NCBI RefSeq assembly: GCF_007753265.1 | Contig: NZ_CP036349.1 | Coordinates: 4,931,363-4,995,362 of the forward strand | DNA: 64,000 nt | Source of the DNA: Botrimarina mediterranea | GTDB lineage: Bacteria > Planctomycetota > Planctomycetia > Pirellulales > Lacipirellulaceae | Direction: 5' to 3' | Part shown: positions 1 through 10,511 of the stretch, piece after piece | Layout of the letters: the number at the start of each line of letters is the position of its first letter | How positions within the stretch are numbered: the stretch's first letter is position 1 | Program-made: the position numbers and the translations under genes | The notes under the pieces: model-generated | The model's database searches: none | What the model was told of the DNA's origin: nothing | The model's input: the letters and a program-made list of their open reading frames with translations, nothing else

Positions 1-752
1 AGCATGCCGGCGGTCGGTTCGGGGATCTCGGGGAAGCCCACCGGCACGTCCGGAAAGACGTCGATCGGCTGCATCACCGAATAGGGACGCGGCGTCGTTA
101 GAAACCCAGTCGTCGCGTCCGACATCGAATAATTCGGGAGCGTCGTCGAGGTAGTCTGACTGGTTCCCACGTAGCTCATCTTGATCACCGAGTTGCCGGT
201 CGTGTCGGCGCCGCCGTTGGGCGTAAAGAAGACCGAGGGGTAATCAGCGAACAACTTCATGCCACCGACATCGGTGTCGCGATCGATATCGACCTGGAAT
301 CGCACCACCTCGCCCGGTTGCAGGCCGCCGCGGGCGCTGAAGTCCACGAGCAGCGTGTCACCGCCGTCTTCGATCCCTGTGGCGAACTCGATGTCCGGCG
401 TTGAAAAGCCCGTCAGCGCGTACTCGCCGTTGGCCGTGAACGGATAGGAGTTAGTCTCTTCCTTCCGGAAAAAGACGTTCGAGAAACCGTAGTTCTCATC
501 ACCGATCGACATGCGGAACGTCTCTACCGCAAACGGGGCATTGGAGTCGTTCTTCAACTCGATAAACGGCATGTTGTACTCGTAGACCTGTGTGGCCCAG
601 CCGGTCCACAGCGCAGTCATCTTGTCGTTCATACCCATCGGGTTAGCGAGGACCGTCTCCAGGCTGCTGAAGTTGATCGTCGTCTGGGCAGCAGCCGGCG
701 CGGTGATCGCCACGAGGGCGAGCAGGCCGGGTAATAGTAGGAAGGGTTTCAT
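1..752 (-). CDS. PEP-CTERM sorted exported protein (3' end outside window)
   Basis: Reading the minus strand from the ATG at 752 gives an open frame of 250 complete codons running off the window edge. The start MKPFLLLPGLLALVAI followed by TAPAAAQ is a clear signal peptide with an AxA-type cleavage site. The last visible residues, IPEPTAGML, match the start of a PEP-CTERM sorting signal (PEP motif followed by a hydrophobic helix), so only about 20 C-terminal residues should be missing. The body is rich in Thr, Asn and Asp and looks like an exported beta-rich protein of unknown function. By family knowledge such proteins are exported and processed by an exosortase in the envelope. No catalytic motif is visible. 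There is an upstream gap of nearly 700 bases, so it probably has its own promoter. Confidence 0.8.
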   Translation of the reverse strand, partial: MKPFLLLPGLLALVAITAPAAAQTTINFSSLETVLANPMGMNDKMTALWTGWATQVYEYNMPFIELKNDSNAPFAVETFRMSIGDENYGFSNVFFRKEETNSYPFTANGEYALTGFSTPDIEFATGIEDGGDTLLVDFSARGGLQPGEVVRFQVDIDRDTDVGGMKLFADYPSVFFTPNGGADTTGNSVIKMSYVGTSQTTSTTLPNYSMSDATTGFLTTPRPYSVMQPIDVFPDVPVGFPEIPEPTAGM

Positions 753-1430
753 CGGTGGGCGCCTCAAGTTGGCCCGTGCCGGCTCAGCCAGCGTCGGGCG
801 GGTGGGTTTCAACGGAGCGAAATCTTCTCGGAGGGGCGTTGGTGAGCGTCGTTCTGCGTAGCGCGGGCGGTTCACCGGAGAACGGACAAGGGGCATTCCC
901 CAAAGCCGCGGGTGGGTTGCCGGCAGAAGGCCTGGCTGCAGAAGAGTCCGGCGGGAGGAGACGCTGGCGCCACGGAGGCGAGAGGTCTCAGCCGCTTCGC
1001 GTCGAGCGCATCGCAACCCCCTTCGGGCTTGCCACAGCGCGCATCGCGAGCGGGTTATCGCGGCCGAGTCGAACGGTCGCGGGGCCGGTCTGGCTAGCTG
1101 AATCCGCGCGATCGATGTCGCACGAGATAACTGGAAGGCTTCGACCCAAGAGCCCGTTAGAGACGGGCAAGAAGGGCTGTTCGCCATCCACAGAATGCCA
1201 GAGGCCGCACGACGGATCGCTCCGCCGCCGCCGGATTGACACTCACGAGGACGACTCCCAGCTTAGGGTGAAAACGGGTCACAGACGCTGTGCAAAACAC
1301 AACGCCAGCCAGTTCAGAATAGACGTCCGGAAGGCCGTGTCAACGACTTTTCACGCCCGTTTCCGTGAAGGGCGGACTATTTAGGCGGCCAGCCGCATTC
1401 CTGGCAGATTTGACGGATTCGAGTGACAGA
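753..1430. other. Intergenic region without recognisable gene
   Basis: This stretch separates the start of the PEP-CTERM gene from the 3' end of nadC, both on the minus strand, so it should hold the PEP-CTERM promoter. Open frames exist on both strands, but they have no family resemblance, no good start context and arginine/serine-rich compositions typical of high-GC shadow frames. No tRNA, riboswitch or strong terminator hairpin was recognised. Confidence 0.5.
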
Positions 1431-2318
1431 TCATCGCCAATCCAGCCCTAAGTCCAGCCCCACCGCCGAATGGGTTAGCGCCCCGACGCTGATCCGATCG
1501 ACGCCGGTTGCAGCGATGGCGCCGATCGTGTCGAGCCGCACCCCGCCGGAGGCCTCAAGCACAACGCCCGGCGCCTCCGCCGCGCGGATGGCGACCGCCT
1601 CACGCAGTTGGTCTAGCGACATGTTGTCGAGCAGCACCACGTCGGGCCCGGCCGGCAGCACGTTGCGTAACTGCTCCAGCGAATCGACCTCGACCTCGAT
1701 CACCCGCCCCGGCTGCTTATCCCGCGCCCGACCGACCGCGTCGGCAGGGGTCATACCGGCCTCGTCGGCTAGTGCGAGGTGGTTGTCCTTGATCATCACC
1801 GCGTCGTAGAGCCCCGTGCGGTGGTTCACGCCGCCGCCGCAGTGCACGGCAAACTTGTCCAACAGCCGCCAGCCCGGCATGGTCTTGCGCGTGTCATAGA
1901 CCTTCGCCGCCGACACGCCGACCGCATCGACGTGCCGCCGAGTCAGCGTCGCGACGCCGCACAATCGACTCATCAAGTTGAGCGTCACGCGCTCGCACCG
2001 CAGCAAGTCACGGGCGCTGCCTTCGAGCTTGCCGACGACCGTTCCGCGCTCCAGCGCGTCGCCATCATCGGCCGCGGGAAACCACGACGCGTCGGCGCCC
2101 GCTTCTTCAAGCACTAGCGCCGGCAGCCGCACGCCGGCTGCAACGCCCGCCTCTCGCGACACGATCGCCGCTTCGCCCCGCCGTTCGGCGCCGACCACCG
2201 CGAGACTCGTGATGTCCCCCGCGTCGCCCAGGTCTTCGCGCAACGCCATCCGGACCAGCTCGCGGCAATCGCGAACAAGGCTGACGTCCCATTCAACGGT
2301 TCGAAACTTCGCAGCCAT
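1431..2318 (-). CDS. nadC: Nicotinate-nucleotide pyrophosphorylase (quinolinate phosphoribosyltransferase)
   Basis: This enzyme converts quinolinate and PRPP to nicotinate mononucleotide, CO2 and pyrophosphate in de novo NAD synthesis in the cytoplasm. The 295-residue length is normal. Family motifs are visible: LREDLGDAGDITS near residue 27, RLCGVATLT near 118, DTRKT at 142-146, HRTGLYDAVMIKDNH at 166-180 carrying the substrate-binding His/Arg/Lys, EVEVDS further on, and a C-terminal glycine-rich phosphate-binding part (ASGGV). The ATG at 2318 gives the expected N-terminus. The gene follows ligA on the same strand; the gap between them holds a perfect 27-base inverted repeat, so co-transcription is uncertain. 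Confidence 0.95.
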   Translation of the reverse strand: MAAKFRTVEWDVSLVRDCRELVRMALREDLGDAGDITSLAVVGAERRGEAAIVSREAGVAAGVRLPALVLEEAGADASWFPAADDGDALERGTVVGKLEGSARDLLRCERVTLNLMSRLCGVATLTRRHVDAVGVSAAKVYDTRKTMPGWRLLDKFAVHCGGGVNHRTGLYDAVMIKDNHLALADEAGMTPADAVGRARDKQPGRVIEVEVDSLEQLRNVLPAGPDVVLLDNMSLDQLREAVAIRAAEAPGVVLEASGGVRLDTIGAIAATGVDRISVGALTHSAVGLDLGLDWR

Positions 2319-2339
2319 CTCTTCGCCTCAAGGAGAAAG

Positions 2340-2408
2340 AACCACAGATGAACACGGATAAACACCTCCTACATTCTCATCGGTGTTTATCCGTGTTCAT
2401 CTGTGGTT
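2340..2408. repeat. Perfect 27-base inverted repeat, cagatgaacacggataaac family
   Basis: Arms at 2340-2366 and 2382-2408 are perfect reverse complements with a 15-base loop. The element fills almost the whole ligA-nadC gap, ending 5 bases from the ligA stop codon. The core cagatgaacacggata is shared with the elements at 4735-4830 and, more loosely, 10899-10990, so this is a dispersed repeat and not only a terminator. It has no U-tract. Confidence 0.85.
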
Positions 2409-2412
2409 CCCC

Positions 2413-4731
<2,319 letters not shown>

Positions 4732-4734
4732 TTA

Positions 4735-4830
4735 AGCCGCAGATGAACGCGGATAGACGCAGATGTTTGTAAGCGCTTCGAACCTGCCCCGCCAAACCGC
4801 ATCCGCGTTTATCCGCGTCCATCTGCGGCT
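4735..4830. repeat. Imperfect inverted repeat between ligA and uvrA
   Basis: The left arm (4735-4765) and right arm (about 4800-4830) are reverse complements at about 28 of 31 positions, with a loop of about 35 bases. The arms carry cagatgaacgcggat and relatives, the same family as 2340-2408. It lies in the divergent promoter region of ligA and uvrA, 9 bases from the ligA start. Confidence 0.8.
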
Positions 4831-4906
4831 AAAAAACAGCGGCGGTGGCGGGCCGCTTGGCTGCGGGGTATCGTACGGGACTCCCCCGAGGACAGCCACG
4901 CCCGCT

Positions 4907-7900
4907 ATGCCCGTCTCTCCAGAATCCGGCGCCCCCGAAACTGCCGAAGCGGCTGCCCCCCTCGACGTGGACAACGCCGTGATCCGCGTCCAGGGCGCCC
5001 GCACGCACAACCTGAAGGACGTCGATCTCGACCTCCCGCGGAACGCCCTGATCGTCTTCTGCGGCGCCTCGGGGAGCGGCAAGACCTCGATGGCGATCGA
5101 CACCCTCTACGCCGAGGGTCAGCGCCGCTACATCGAGAGCTTCAGCGCGTACACGCGGCAGTTCCTCGAACAGCTCGACAAGCCCGACTGCGAACGGATC
5201 GACGGCCTGCCGCCGGCGATCGCGGTGACTCGCTCCAGCGGCTCGCGCTCGAACCGAGCGACGGTCGCGACGGCGACCGAGGTGGCCGACCACTTGCGGG
5301 TCCTCTTCGCCCGCATCGGCGAGATCGTCTGCCCGGATTGCAAGCAGGTCGTTCGTCGAGACACGGTCGATTCGATCGTCGACGCGCTCGGCGGCCTCGC
5401 CGAGGGCCAGAAGGCGATGCTCGGCTTCGAGGCAAAGCTCGATGACCAACCCGCCGCGCGCGTCGCCGACCTCGTCGAAGCGGGCTACGTCCGCGCACTG
5501 GTGGGCGACGAGGTGGTGTCGCTCGCCGACCTTGCGCACAGCGAATCAATTCCCGAGAAGCTGACGGTTGTCGTCGATCGCTTTGTTGGCGGACGCGTTG
5601 ACGCGGATCGTTTGGCGGAATCGATCGAGACGGCGATTGCTGGCGGGGATGGAGCGTGTGTCGTGATCACTCCGACGACTAACGTCGCCGGCTCGCCTAC
5701 GTCCTCTAGCCTCCAGCCTCTAGCCTCTAGCCTCTCCTTCGACACCCGTCTCCGCTGCAACGGCTGCGCCCGCGAATTCGCGCCGCCCGAACCGCCACTG
5801 TTCAACTTCAACAGCCCCCTCGGCGCGTGCCCCGCCTGCGAGGGTTTTGGCAGCGTCGTCGAGACGGACATGGACCTCGTGGTCCCTGACAAATCGCTCT
5901 CGCTCCGCCAAGGCGCCGTCGCGCCGTGGCGGACACCGGCTTATGCACATGAACTCGAAGAGTTGATTACGCTCGCGCCCGATTATGGCATCGATGTTGA
6001 TGCCCCCTATTCGACGCTGCCCCCCGAAGTCATCCGCATGATTGTCGAGGGCGTCCCCGAGCGTAACTTCGGCGGGCTCAACGGTTTCATCCAGTGGCTC
6101 GAACGCCGCAAGTACAAGATGCACCTGCGGGTGTTCCTCAGCCGTTGGCGATCGTACCTGCCGTGTCCCGAGTGCGGGGGCGACCGGCTGAAGTCCGAGG
6201 CCCTCGCGGTGAGGGTTGGAGGGAAAAACTTTGCCGACATCTGCCGGCTCGAGGTGCGCGAAGCAACGGCGTGGTTTGACCAACTTGTCCCCCTCCCTTT
6301 TAGGGAGGGGCTAGGGGAGGATCTGAAGTCTCCAGCGGAGGGAGCGTTATCTAGCCCATCTCGCGTCAACGCGGAGAAGTCACAATCAGAGTCCACTCAT
6401 GATGAACGCGTACCCCCTCCCCCCGTTTCATCTAAGAACGGGCCTTTCTCCAAAGGGAATGGGGATACGACGGCGCTCACCGCGTCGCAAGCCGAAATCG
6501 CTCGCGCTGTCCTCATCGACGTCACTTCACGGTTGCGTTACCTCGAAGAAGTCGGCGTCGGCTACCTGACGCTCGACCGCACGCTGCGGACGCTCAGTAC
6601 GGGCGAAGCGCAGCGTGTCGCGATGACGACGACGCTCGGTTCCAACCTCGTCGATATGCTCTACGTGCTCGACGAACCCTCGACCGGGCTGCATCCAGTT
6701 GATGTGGCGCCGCTAGTCAGCGCGCTGAAACGGCTGCGGGACCGCGGCAACACGGTGCTGGTCGTCGAGCATGAAGAAGAAGCGATCCGCGCAGCGGACC
6801 ATGCCGTCGAGTTCGGGCCGCTTGCCGGCATCGAAGGGGGCGAGATCGTCTTCCACGGACCGCCCGATAGACTCGCTGACGAGAAGCAGAGCCGCACGGG
6901 CGATTGGCTCTCGGGGCGGCGGATGGTCTATCGCACCGCCGAGAATCGCCGGCCACCCGAGCAAGGCAAACTGACGCTTCTCGGCGCGTCGGGATCCAAT
7001 CTCGTTGGCGCGAGGGGCGCTGGCCTCGACGTCGAGTTCCCGCTCGGCGTGCTGACCGTCGTCACCGGCGTCAGCGGCGCCGGCAAGAGCAGCCTCGTAC
7101 GTCGCACGTTGTTTCCGGCCCTCGAATCGCGTTTACACGACGGCGCCAACATCACCGAGGCAAAGCACGAGGCCGACCAGCCGCTGCCTTACACCGACCT
7201 CTTAGGTTGGAAGCAGCTCGACGACGTGGTGTTCGTCGATCAGTCGCCGATCAGCCGATCGCCGCGGTCCAATCCGGTAACCTACGTGAAGGCGATGGAC
7301 CCGATCCGGGCGTTGTTCGCCGAACTGCCCGACGCCAAGGCCCGCGGCTACACGGCGAGCCACTTCAGCTTCAATGTCGATGGCGGCCGCTGCGAGGCGT
7401 GCCAGGGCGCCGGCTACGTCGAAGTCGATATGCAGTTCCTCGCCGACGTGACGATGCGTTGCCACGAGTGCGAGGGCCGCCGGTTCCGCGACGAGGTGCT
7501 CGAAGTGCACTACCGCGATCGAGACATCTCCGAAGTGCTAGAGATGACCGTCCACGAGGCGATCCGCTTCTTCCGCGGCGAGACGAAGGTCCAGCAGCGG
7601 CTGCGGCCGCTCGTGGACGTGGGCCTCGATTATCTCAAACTCGGCCAGCCGGCGAGCACGCTATCAGGAGGCGAAGCGCAGCGCCTTAAACTAGCGGGCA
7701 GGCTAGCGACGAAGACAGCGGGCCGCACGTTGTTCCTCCTCGACGAGCCGACAACGGGTTTGCATTTTTCCGACGTCGAGCAGCTCGTCGATTGCTTCAA
7801 CGCGCTGGTGGACGTGGGCCATTCGCTCGTGGTCATTGAGCACAATGTGCCGATGATGATGGCGGCCGACTGGATCGTCGATCTCGGCCCCGGCGCCGCG

Positions 7901-8065
7901 GCAGAGGGCGGTTGCGTCGTCGCACAGGGAACTCCTGAAACCGTCGCGAAGTGCGCCGAGTCGGCGACGGGACGTGTGCTCGCGGCAGCGCTGGCGCGTC
8001 GCGACGCGGCGATGGCGGCGTTGGAGGCGGAAGAAGCAGATGAAGAAGAGGACGATCCATCGTAG
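4907..8065 (+). CDS. uvrA: UvrABC excision nuclease subunit A
   Basis: This is the DNA-damage recognition ATPase of nucleotide excision repair. It has two ABC modules. Module 1 has Walker A GASGSGKT (Lys59) and a signature in the variant form TLSTGEAQR near 562; module 2 has Walker A GVSGAGKSS near 721 and signature TLSGGEAQR near 918, followed by LLDEPTTGLH. Both zinc-binding parts are present (CNGC...CPAC near 250-280 and CEAC...CHEC near 835-860), as is a region matching the UvrB-binding domain (about 145-250). The start was set at 4907 (MPVSPESG) because the open frame upstream reads through an intergenic repeat. At 1,052 residues it exceeds the usual 940; two inserts, about 255-278 and 461-522, are encoded by dispersed repeats. 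A UvrA2-type paralogue is possible. Confidence 0.92.
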   Translation: MPVSPESGAPETAEAAAPLDVDNAVIRVQGARTHNLKDVDLDLPRNALIVFCGASGSGKTSMAIDTLYAEGQRRYIESFSAYTRQFLEQLDKPDCERIDGLPPAIAVTRSSGSRSNRATVATATEVADHLRVLFARIGEIVCPDCKQVVRRDTVDSIVDALGGLAEGQKAMLGFEAKLDDQPAARVADLVEAGYVRALVGDEVVSLADLAHSESIPEKLTVVVDRFVGGRVDADRLAESIETAIAGGDGACVVITPTTNVAGSPTSSSLQPLASSLSFDTRLRCNGCAREFAPPEPPLFNFNSPLGACPACEGFGSVVETDMDLVVPDKSLSLRQGAVAPWRTPAYAHELEELITLAPDYGIDVDAPYSTLPPEVIRMIVEGVPERNFGGLNGFIQWLERRKYKMHLRVFLSRWRSYLPCPECGGDRLKSEALAVRVGGKNFADICRLEVREATAWFDQLVPLPFREGLGEDLKSPAEGALSSPSRVNAEKSQSESTHDERVPPPPVSSKNGPFSKGNGDTTALTASQAEIARAVLIDVTSRLRYLEEVGVGYLTLDRTLRTLSTGEAQRVAMTTTLGSNLVDMLYVLDEPSTGLHPVDVAPLVSALKRLRDRGNTVLVVEHEEEAIRAADHAVEFGPLAGIEGGEIVFHGPPDRLADEKQSRTGDWLSGRRMVYRTAENRRPPEQGKLTLLGASGSNLVGARGAGLDVEFPLGVLTVVTGVSGAGKSSLVRRTLFPALESRLHDGANITEAKHEADQPLPYTDLLGWKQLDDVVFVDQSPISRSPRSNPVTYVKAMDPIRALFAELPDAKARGYTASHFSFNVDGGRCEACQGAGYVEVDMQFLADVTMRCHECEGRRFRDEVLEVHYRDRDISEVLEMTVHEAIRFFRGETKVQQRLRPLVDVGLDYLKLGQPASTLSGGEAQRLKLAGRLATKTAGRTLFLLDEPTTGLHFSDVEQLVDCFNALVDVGHSLVVIEHNVPMMMAADWIVDLGPGAAAEGGCVVAQGTPETVAKCAESATGRVLAAALARRDAAMAALEAEEADEEEDDPS
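5668..5737 (+). repeat. Dispersed repeats inside the uvrA reading frame, first site
   Basis: Bases 5668-5700 match an intergenic repeat (cactccgacgac...gccggctcgcc) also found at 15961-15990 and 17661-17690. Directly after it, 5701-5737 is a tandem of the unit ctctagcctc/ctagcctctag. Together they encode a low-complexity Ser/Thr/Pro stretch at about residues 255-278 of UvrA, just before the first zinc-binding CxxC. Confidence 0.8.
6289..6467 (+). repeat. Dispersed palindromic repeat inside the uvrA reading frame, second site
   Basis: The left part (6289-6320) is ccccctccctttt followed by agggaggggctaggggagg, itself palindromic. The right part (6411-6467) carries the related ccccctcccccc and ccaaagggaatgggga. 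The whole is read in frame as about 60 residues without similarity to UvrA (PLPFREGLGE to GNGDT) between conserved parts of the first ABC module. Confidence 0.7.
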
Positions 8066-8067
8066 CG

Positions 8068-8155
8068 CACTCCCGGCGCTGGCGCTTAGGGCTCCCACCG
8101 ACGAGTTGCTGAACCAATCTTAGATCGGGAGCCCTAAGCGCCAGCGCCGGGAGTG
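8068..8155. repeat. Perfect 29-base inverted repeat after uvrA
   Basis: Arms 8068-8096 and 8127-8155 are perfect reverse complements around a 30-base loop; the core is ggcgctggcgcttagggct. It begins 2 bases after the uvrA stop. It could stop transcription, but the loop is long and there is no U-tract; the form is that of a dispersed palindromic repeat. Confidence 0.85.
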
Positions 8156-8170
8156 AACCCACAACACGCC

Positions 8171-9202
8171 ATGCCCGCCGATCCCTTCACCCGCTACGCG
8201 AAACAAACCCGCTTCGCCCCCTTGGGGGACGCGGGCCAAGCGAAGCTCGCGTCGAGTCACGCCCTTATCTGCGGCTGCGGCGCGCTGGGATCGGTGATCG
8301 CCGGCACCCTCGCCCGCGCCGGCGTTGGCAAACTCACGATCGTCGATCGCGATTTTCTCGAAGTCTCCAACCTCCAGCGGCAGGTTCTCTACAACGAGAA
8401 CGATGTCGCCTCGGGATTGCCCAAGGCGATCGCGGCGGCGAATCACCTCCGCGTCGTTAACTCGACCATCGATATCGAACCGGTCGTCGCCGATGTGACG
8501 GCCGCGAACCTGCCGTACCTTGCCGCGGGCTGTGACCTCGTGCTTGACGGCACGGACAACTTCGAGACGCGGCTGCTCCTGAACGACTACTCCGTGCGCG
8601 AGGGCGTGCCGTGGGTCTACGGCGGCGTCATCGGCGCCGAGGGACGCGTCATGCCGATTGTCCCCGGCGAGACCGCGTGCTTGGCGTGCCTCATTGCCGA
8701 GCCCCCGGCCGCCGGCGAAGCAGAGACGTGCGACTCGGCGGGCGTTCTCGGCCCCGCCGTGGGCGTCGTCGCATCCCTGCAAGCGATGGAAGGAATCAAG
8801 CTGCTCGCCGGTCTGAAGGACTCGCTTGCCACGGGCCTTACGGTTGTCGATCTGTGGGCGGGCCGCTGGCGCCGTCTTGCGGTGCCGCGCGATCCGGCGT
8901 GCCGTTGTTGTGGCGAACAAGAATTCGACTGGCTCGAAGGCCGGCGCGGCAGCCGGGCGGTTGTCCTTTGCGGTCGCGGCGCCGTGCAGATCAGCCCGCC
9001 CGAGGGTTCGCCCCCGGTGGACCTCGCTGCGATGCGCGCGAAGCTGGCGCCGCTAGGATCGGTGACGGGCAACGCCTACCTCTTGCGGCTCAACTACGAC
9101 GGCCACGAGGTGACGCTCTTCGCCGACGGCAGGGCGATCATCGCTGGCGTGGAGGACGAGGCGCAGGCGCGGAGCGTTTGGAATCGCTGCTTGGGGGGTT
9201 AA
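8171..9202 (+). CDS. ThiF/MoeB/HesA family E1-like adenylyltransferase
   Basis: Members adenylate the C-terminal glycine of ubiquitin-like sulfur carriers (ThiS, MoaD) in thiamine or molybdopterin synthesis. The nucleotide-binding motif CGCGALGS is near residue 33, then the IVDRDFLEVSNLQRQ segment, DGTDNFETR, and two zinc-binding cysteine pairs (CLAC and CRCC). There is no C-terminal rhodanese domain; the last 60 residues form a small unassigned tail. The ATG at 8171 is preferred over a GTG at 8153, which lies in the repeat arm. With no sulfur carrier gene beside it, ThiF and MoeB roles cannot be separated. Confidence 0.85.
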   Translation: MPADPFTRYAKQTRFAPLGDAGQAKLASSHALICGCGALGSVIAGTLARAGVGKLTIVDRDFLEVSNLQRQVLYNENDVASGLPKAIAAANHLRVVNSTIDIEPVVADVTAANLPYLAAGCDLVLDGTDNFETRLLLNDYSVREGVPWVYGGVIGAEGRVMPIVPGETACLACLIAEPPAAGEAETCDSAGVLGPAVGVVASLQAMEGIKLLAGLKDSLATGLTVVDLWAGRWRRLAVPRDPACRCCGEQEFDWLEGRRGSRAVVLCGRGAVQISPPEGSPPVDLAAMRAKLAPLGSVTGNAYLLRLNYDGHEVTLFADGRAIIAGVEDEAQARSVWNRCLGG

Positions 9203-9219
9203 CAAGCGAAGGCGATCTT

Positions 9220-9324
9220 GTGGGAGGCGTCTCCAGACGCCTCCCACAGACACTGCGCTACAGACTCTTGCTAGCGTCAGTCAGCAAGTCGCAATCCGCA
9301 TTCCCTAATCCGCAATCAACTTTC
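9220..9324. repeat. Palindrome plus cgcaatccgcaat-type repeat between two genes
   Basis: 9220-9247 is a near-perfect hairpin (13-base arms gtgggaggcgtct and its complement, 2-base loop) just after the ThiF-like stop, so it may act as a transcription barrier. 9287-9324 carries the aatccgca/taatccgcaatc repeat also seen at 25485-25567 and, in coding sequence, at 36599-36630. Confidence 0.7.
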
Positions 9325-9408
9325 CTCCTCCCACCTGCCGACCTTACCACTACGGTCTGCATCCCGGGGGGGACTCGGCCGCTTTTCTTCGCGAGTCGTG
9401 TGGACGTT

Positions 9409-10320
9409 ATGACGACGGCAGAACAGGCCGCAGTGGCGACGCCACGGTTGGGGCTTAAGCAACAGCCGCCGCGGAAGGTGTTAGGCCGACTCGGGCCGTG
9501 GCAACTGCTGCGGACCCTCGGCGAGGGGTCGATGACCCGCGTTTATCTGGCCCGCCCCGCCGAGGCAGAGAACTCGCCCGGCTCGTACGCGGTAAAGTCG
9601 CTCAAGCGTGAGTGGTGGAACGAACCCAACGCCATCGAGATGCAGCGCCGCGAGGCGTGGGTCGGCCAACGCGTCCACAGCCCGCACGTCGCCGCGGTGC
9701 TTTCGGCGGGGCTGACGGCGCCGCCCTACTACACGGTGATGCCGCGGCTTGAAGGCAAGACGGCGGCCGAATTGCTCGCATCAGGCGCGAAGCCGGCGCT
9801 GCCGGTAGCGCTATGGATCGCCCGCCAAGCGGCCCAGGGGCTCGACGCCATCTGGCGCACGGTCGGCATGATCCATGGCGACGTGAAACCGGCGAACCTG
9901 ATGGTCGGGCCTGACGGGCACACGACGCTCCTGGATTTGGGTTTCTGCCAATCGCCACGTGACTCGAAGAGCTGGGCAGAACGCCCGGTCGTGGGCACGC
10001 TGCGTTACCTGGCGCCCGAACGCGTCACCTCGGCGATGACGATTGATATCCGCAGCGACCTCTACAGCCTTGGCGTCACGCTCTACGAGCTCATCGCCGG
10101 CCGCCCGCCGCACGACGGCGACACGCCCGCCGCCCTGATCCATCAGCACCGAAGCCAGCGCCCCGAGTGCATCCGCAGCGTCGCGCCCCACACGCCCAAG
10201 CCCGTCGCGTCGCTCATCCACCGCCTGATGGCGAAAGACCCGCTCCGCCGCCCCGCGACGCCGGAAGAGGTGGTTAATGAACTGGCGCCGCTGGAGATTG
10301 AGTGCTTCGGCTTGCGCTGA
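9409..10320 (+). CDS. Serine/threonine protein kinase (cytoplasmic, PknB-like)
   Basis: A 303-residue protein consisting of one Hanks-type kinase domain with no transmembrane segment or sensory extension. Visible motifs: glycine loop GEGSMTRVYLA, AVK lysine in YAVKSLK, catalytic loop IHGDVKPANL, magnesium motif LDLGF, APE-like APERV, and SDLYSLGVTLYELIAGRPP. The catalytic loop reads HGD instead of HRD and the magnesium motif DLG instead of DFG; the catalytic Asp and Asn are kept, so activity is likely. Start at ATG 9409; the much longer open frame upstream runs inside the ThiF-like gene in another frame. Substrate unknown. Confidence 0.9.
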   Translation: MTTAEQAAVATPRLGLKQQPPRKVLGRLGPWQLLRTLGEGSMTRVYLARPAEAENSPGSYAVKSLKREWWNEPNAIEMQRREAWVGQRVHSPHVAAVLSAGLTAPPYYTVMPRLEGKTAAELLASGAKPALPVALWIARQAAQGLDAIWRTVGMIHGDVKPANLMVGPDGHTTLLDLGFCQSPRDSKSWAERPVVGTLRYLAPERVTSAMTIDIRSDLYSLGVTLYELIAGRPPHDGDTPAALIHQHRSQRPECIRSVAPHTPKPVASLIHRLMAKDPLRRPATPEEVVNELAPLEIECFGLR

Positions 10321-10335
10321 CGCGGAAGAATGACC

Positions 10336-10452
10336 AATGTCCAAGCCCCAATGACCAATGTCAGTGAAGGGTCAGGGGCTCGTGGGCCAAGGGCTAGGAA
10401 TCCGTACAAGCCCGTACGGCAACACGCCATTGGTCATTGGGGCTTGGACATT
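10336..10452. repeat. Perfect 25-base inverted repeat, caatgaccaatg family
   Basis: Arms 10336-10360 and 10428-10452 are perfect reverse complements with core ccaagccccaatgaccaatg. The left arm is preceded by another partial unit (tgaccaatgtcc). The 67-base centre has gggtcaggggctcgtggg-type sequence and a small hairpin around ccgtacaagcccgtacgg. It lies between the kinase and the ComEA-like gene. Confidence 0.8.
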
Positions 10453-10469
10453 AGGGCTCTCCTCCGTGC

Positions 10470-10505
10470 CTTTCTCTGTGCCCTCAGTGGCTCTGTGGTT
10501 AACCT
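10470..10505. repeat. Single repeat arm, gtgccctcagtggctctgtgg
   Basis: Bases 10470-10505 form a degenerate tandem of tccgtgcctttctctgtgcc and ctcagtggctctgtggtt units, a style like the other intergenic repeats here (compare 16677-16773). It abuts the GTG start of the ComEA-like gene within 10 bases and may occupy its leader. No inverted partner was found nearby. Confidence 0.45.
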
Positions 10506-10511
10506 AAGGCG

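Noticed and set aside
755-1384. A 209-codon plus-strand open frame
   Set aside because: Arg/Ser/Pro-rich, no family resemblance, no ribosome site, overlapping shadow frames on both strands; typical high-GC artefact.
4763-4906. N-terminal extension of uvrA
   Set aside because: Encoded by the inverted repeat arm; the family start is reached from ATG 4907.
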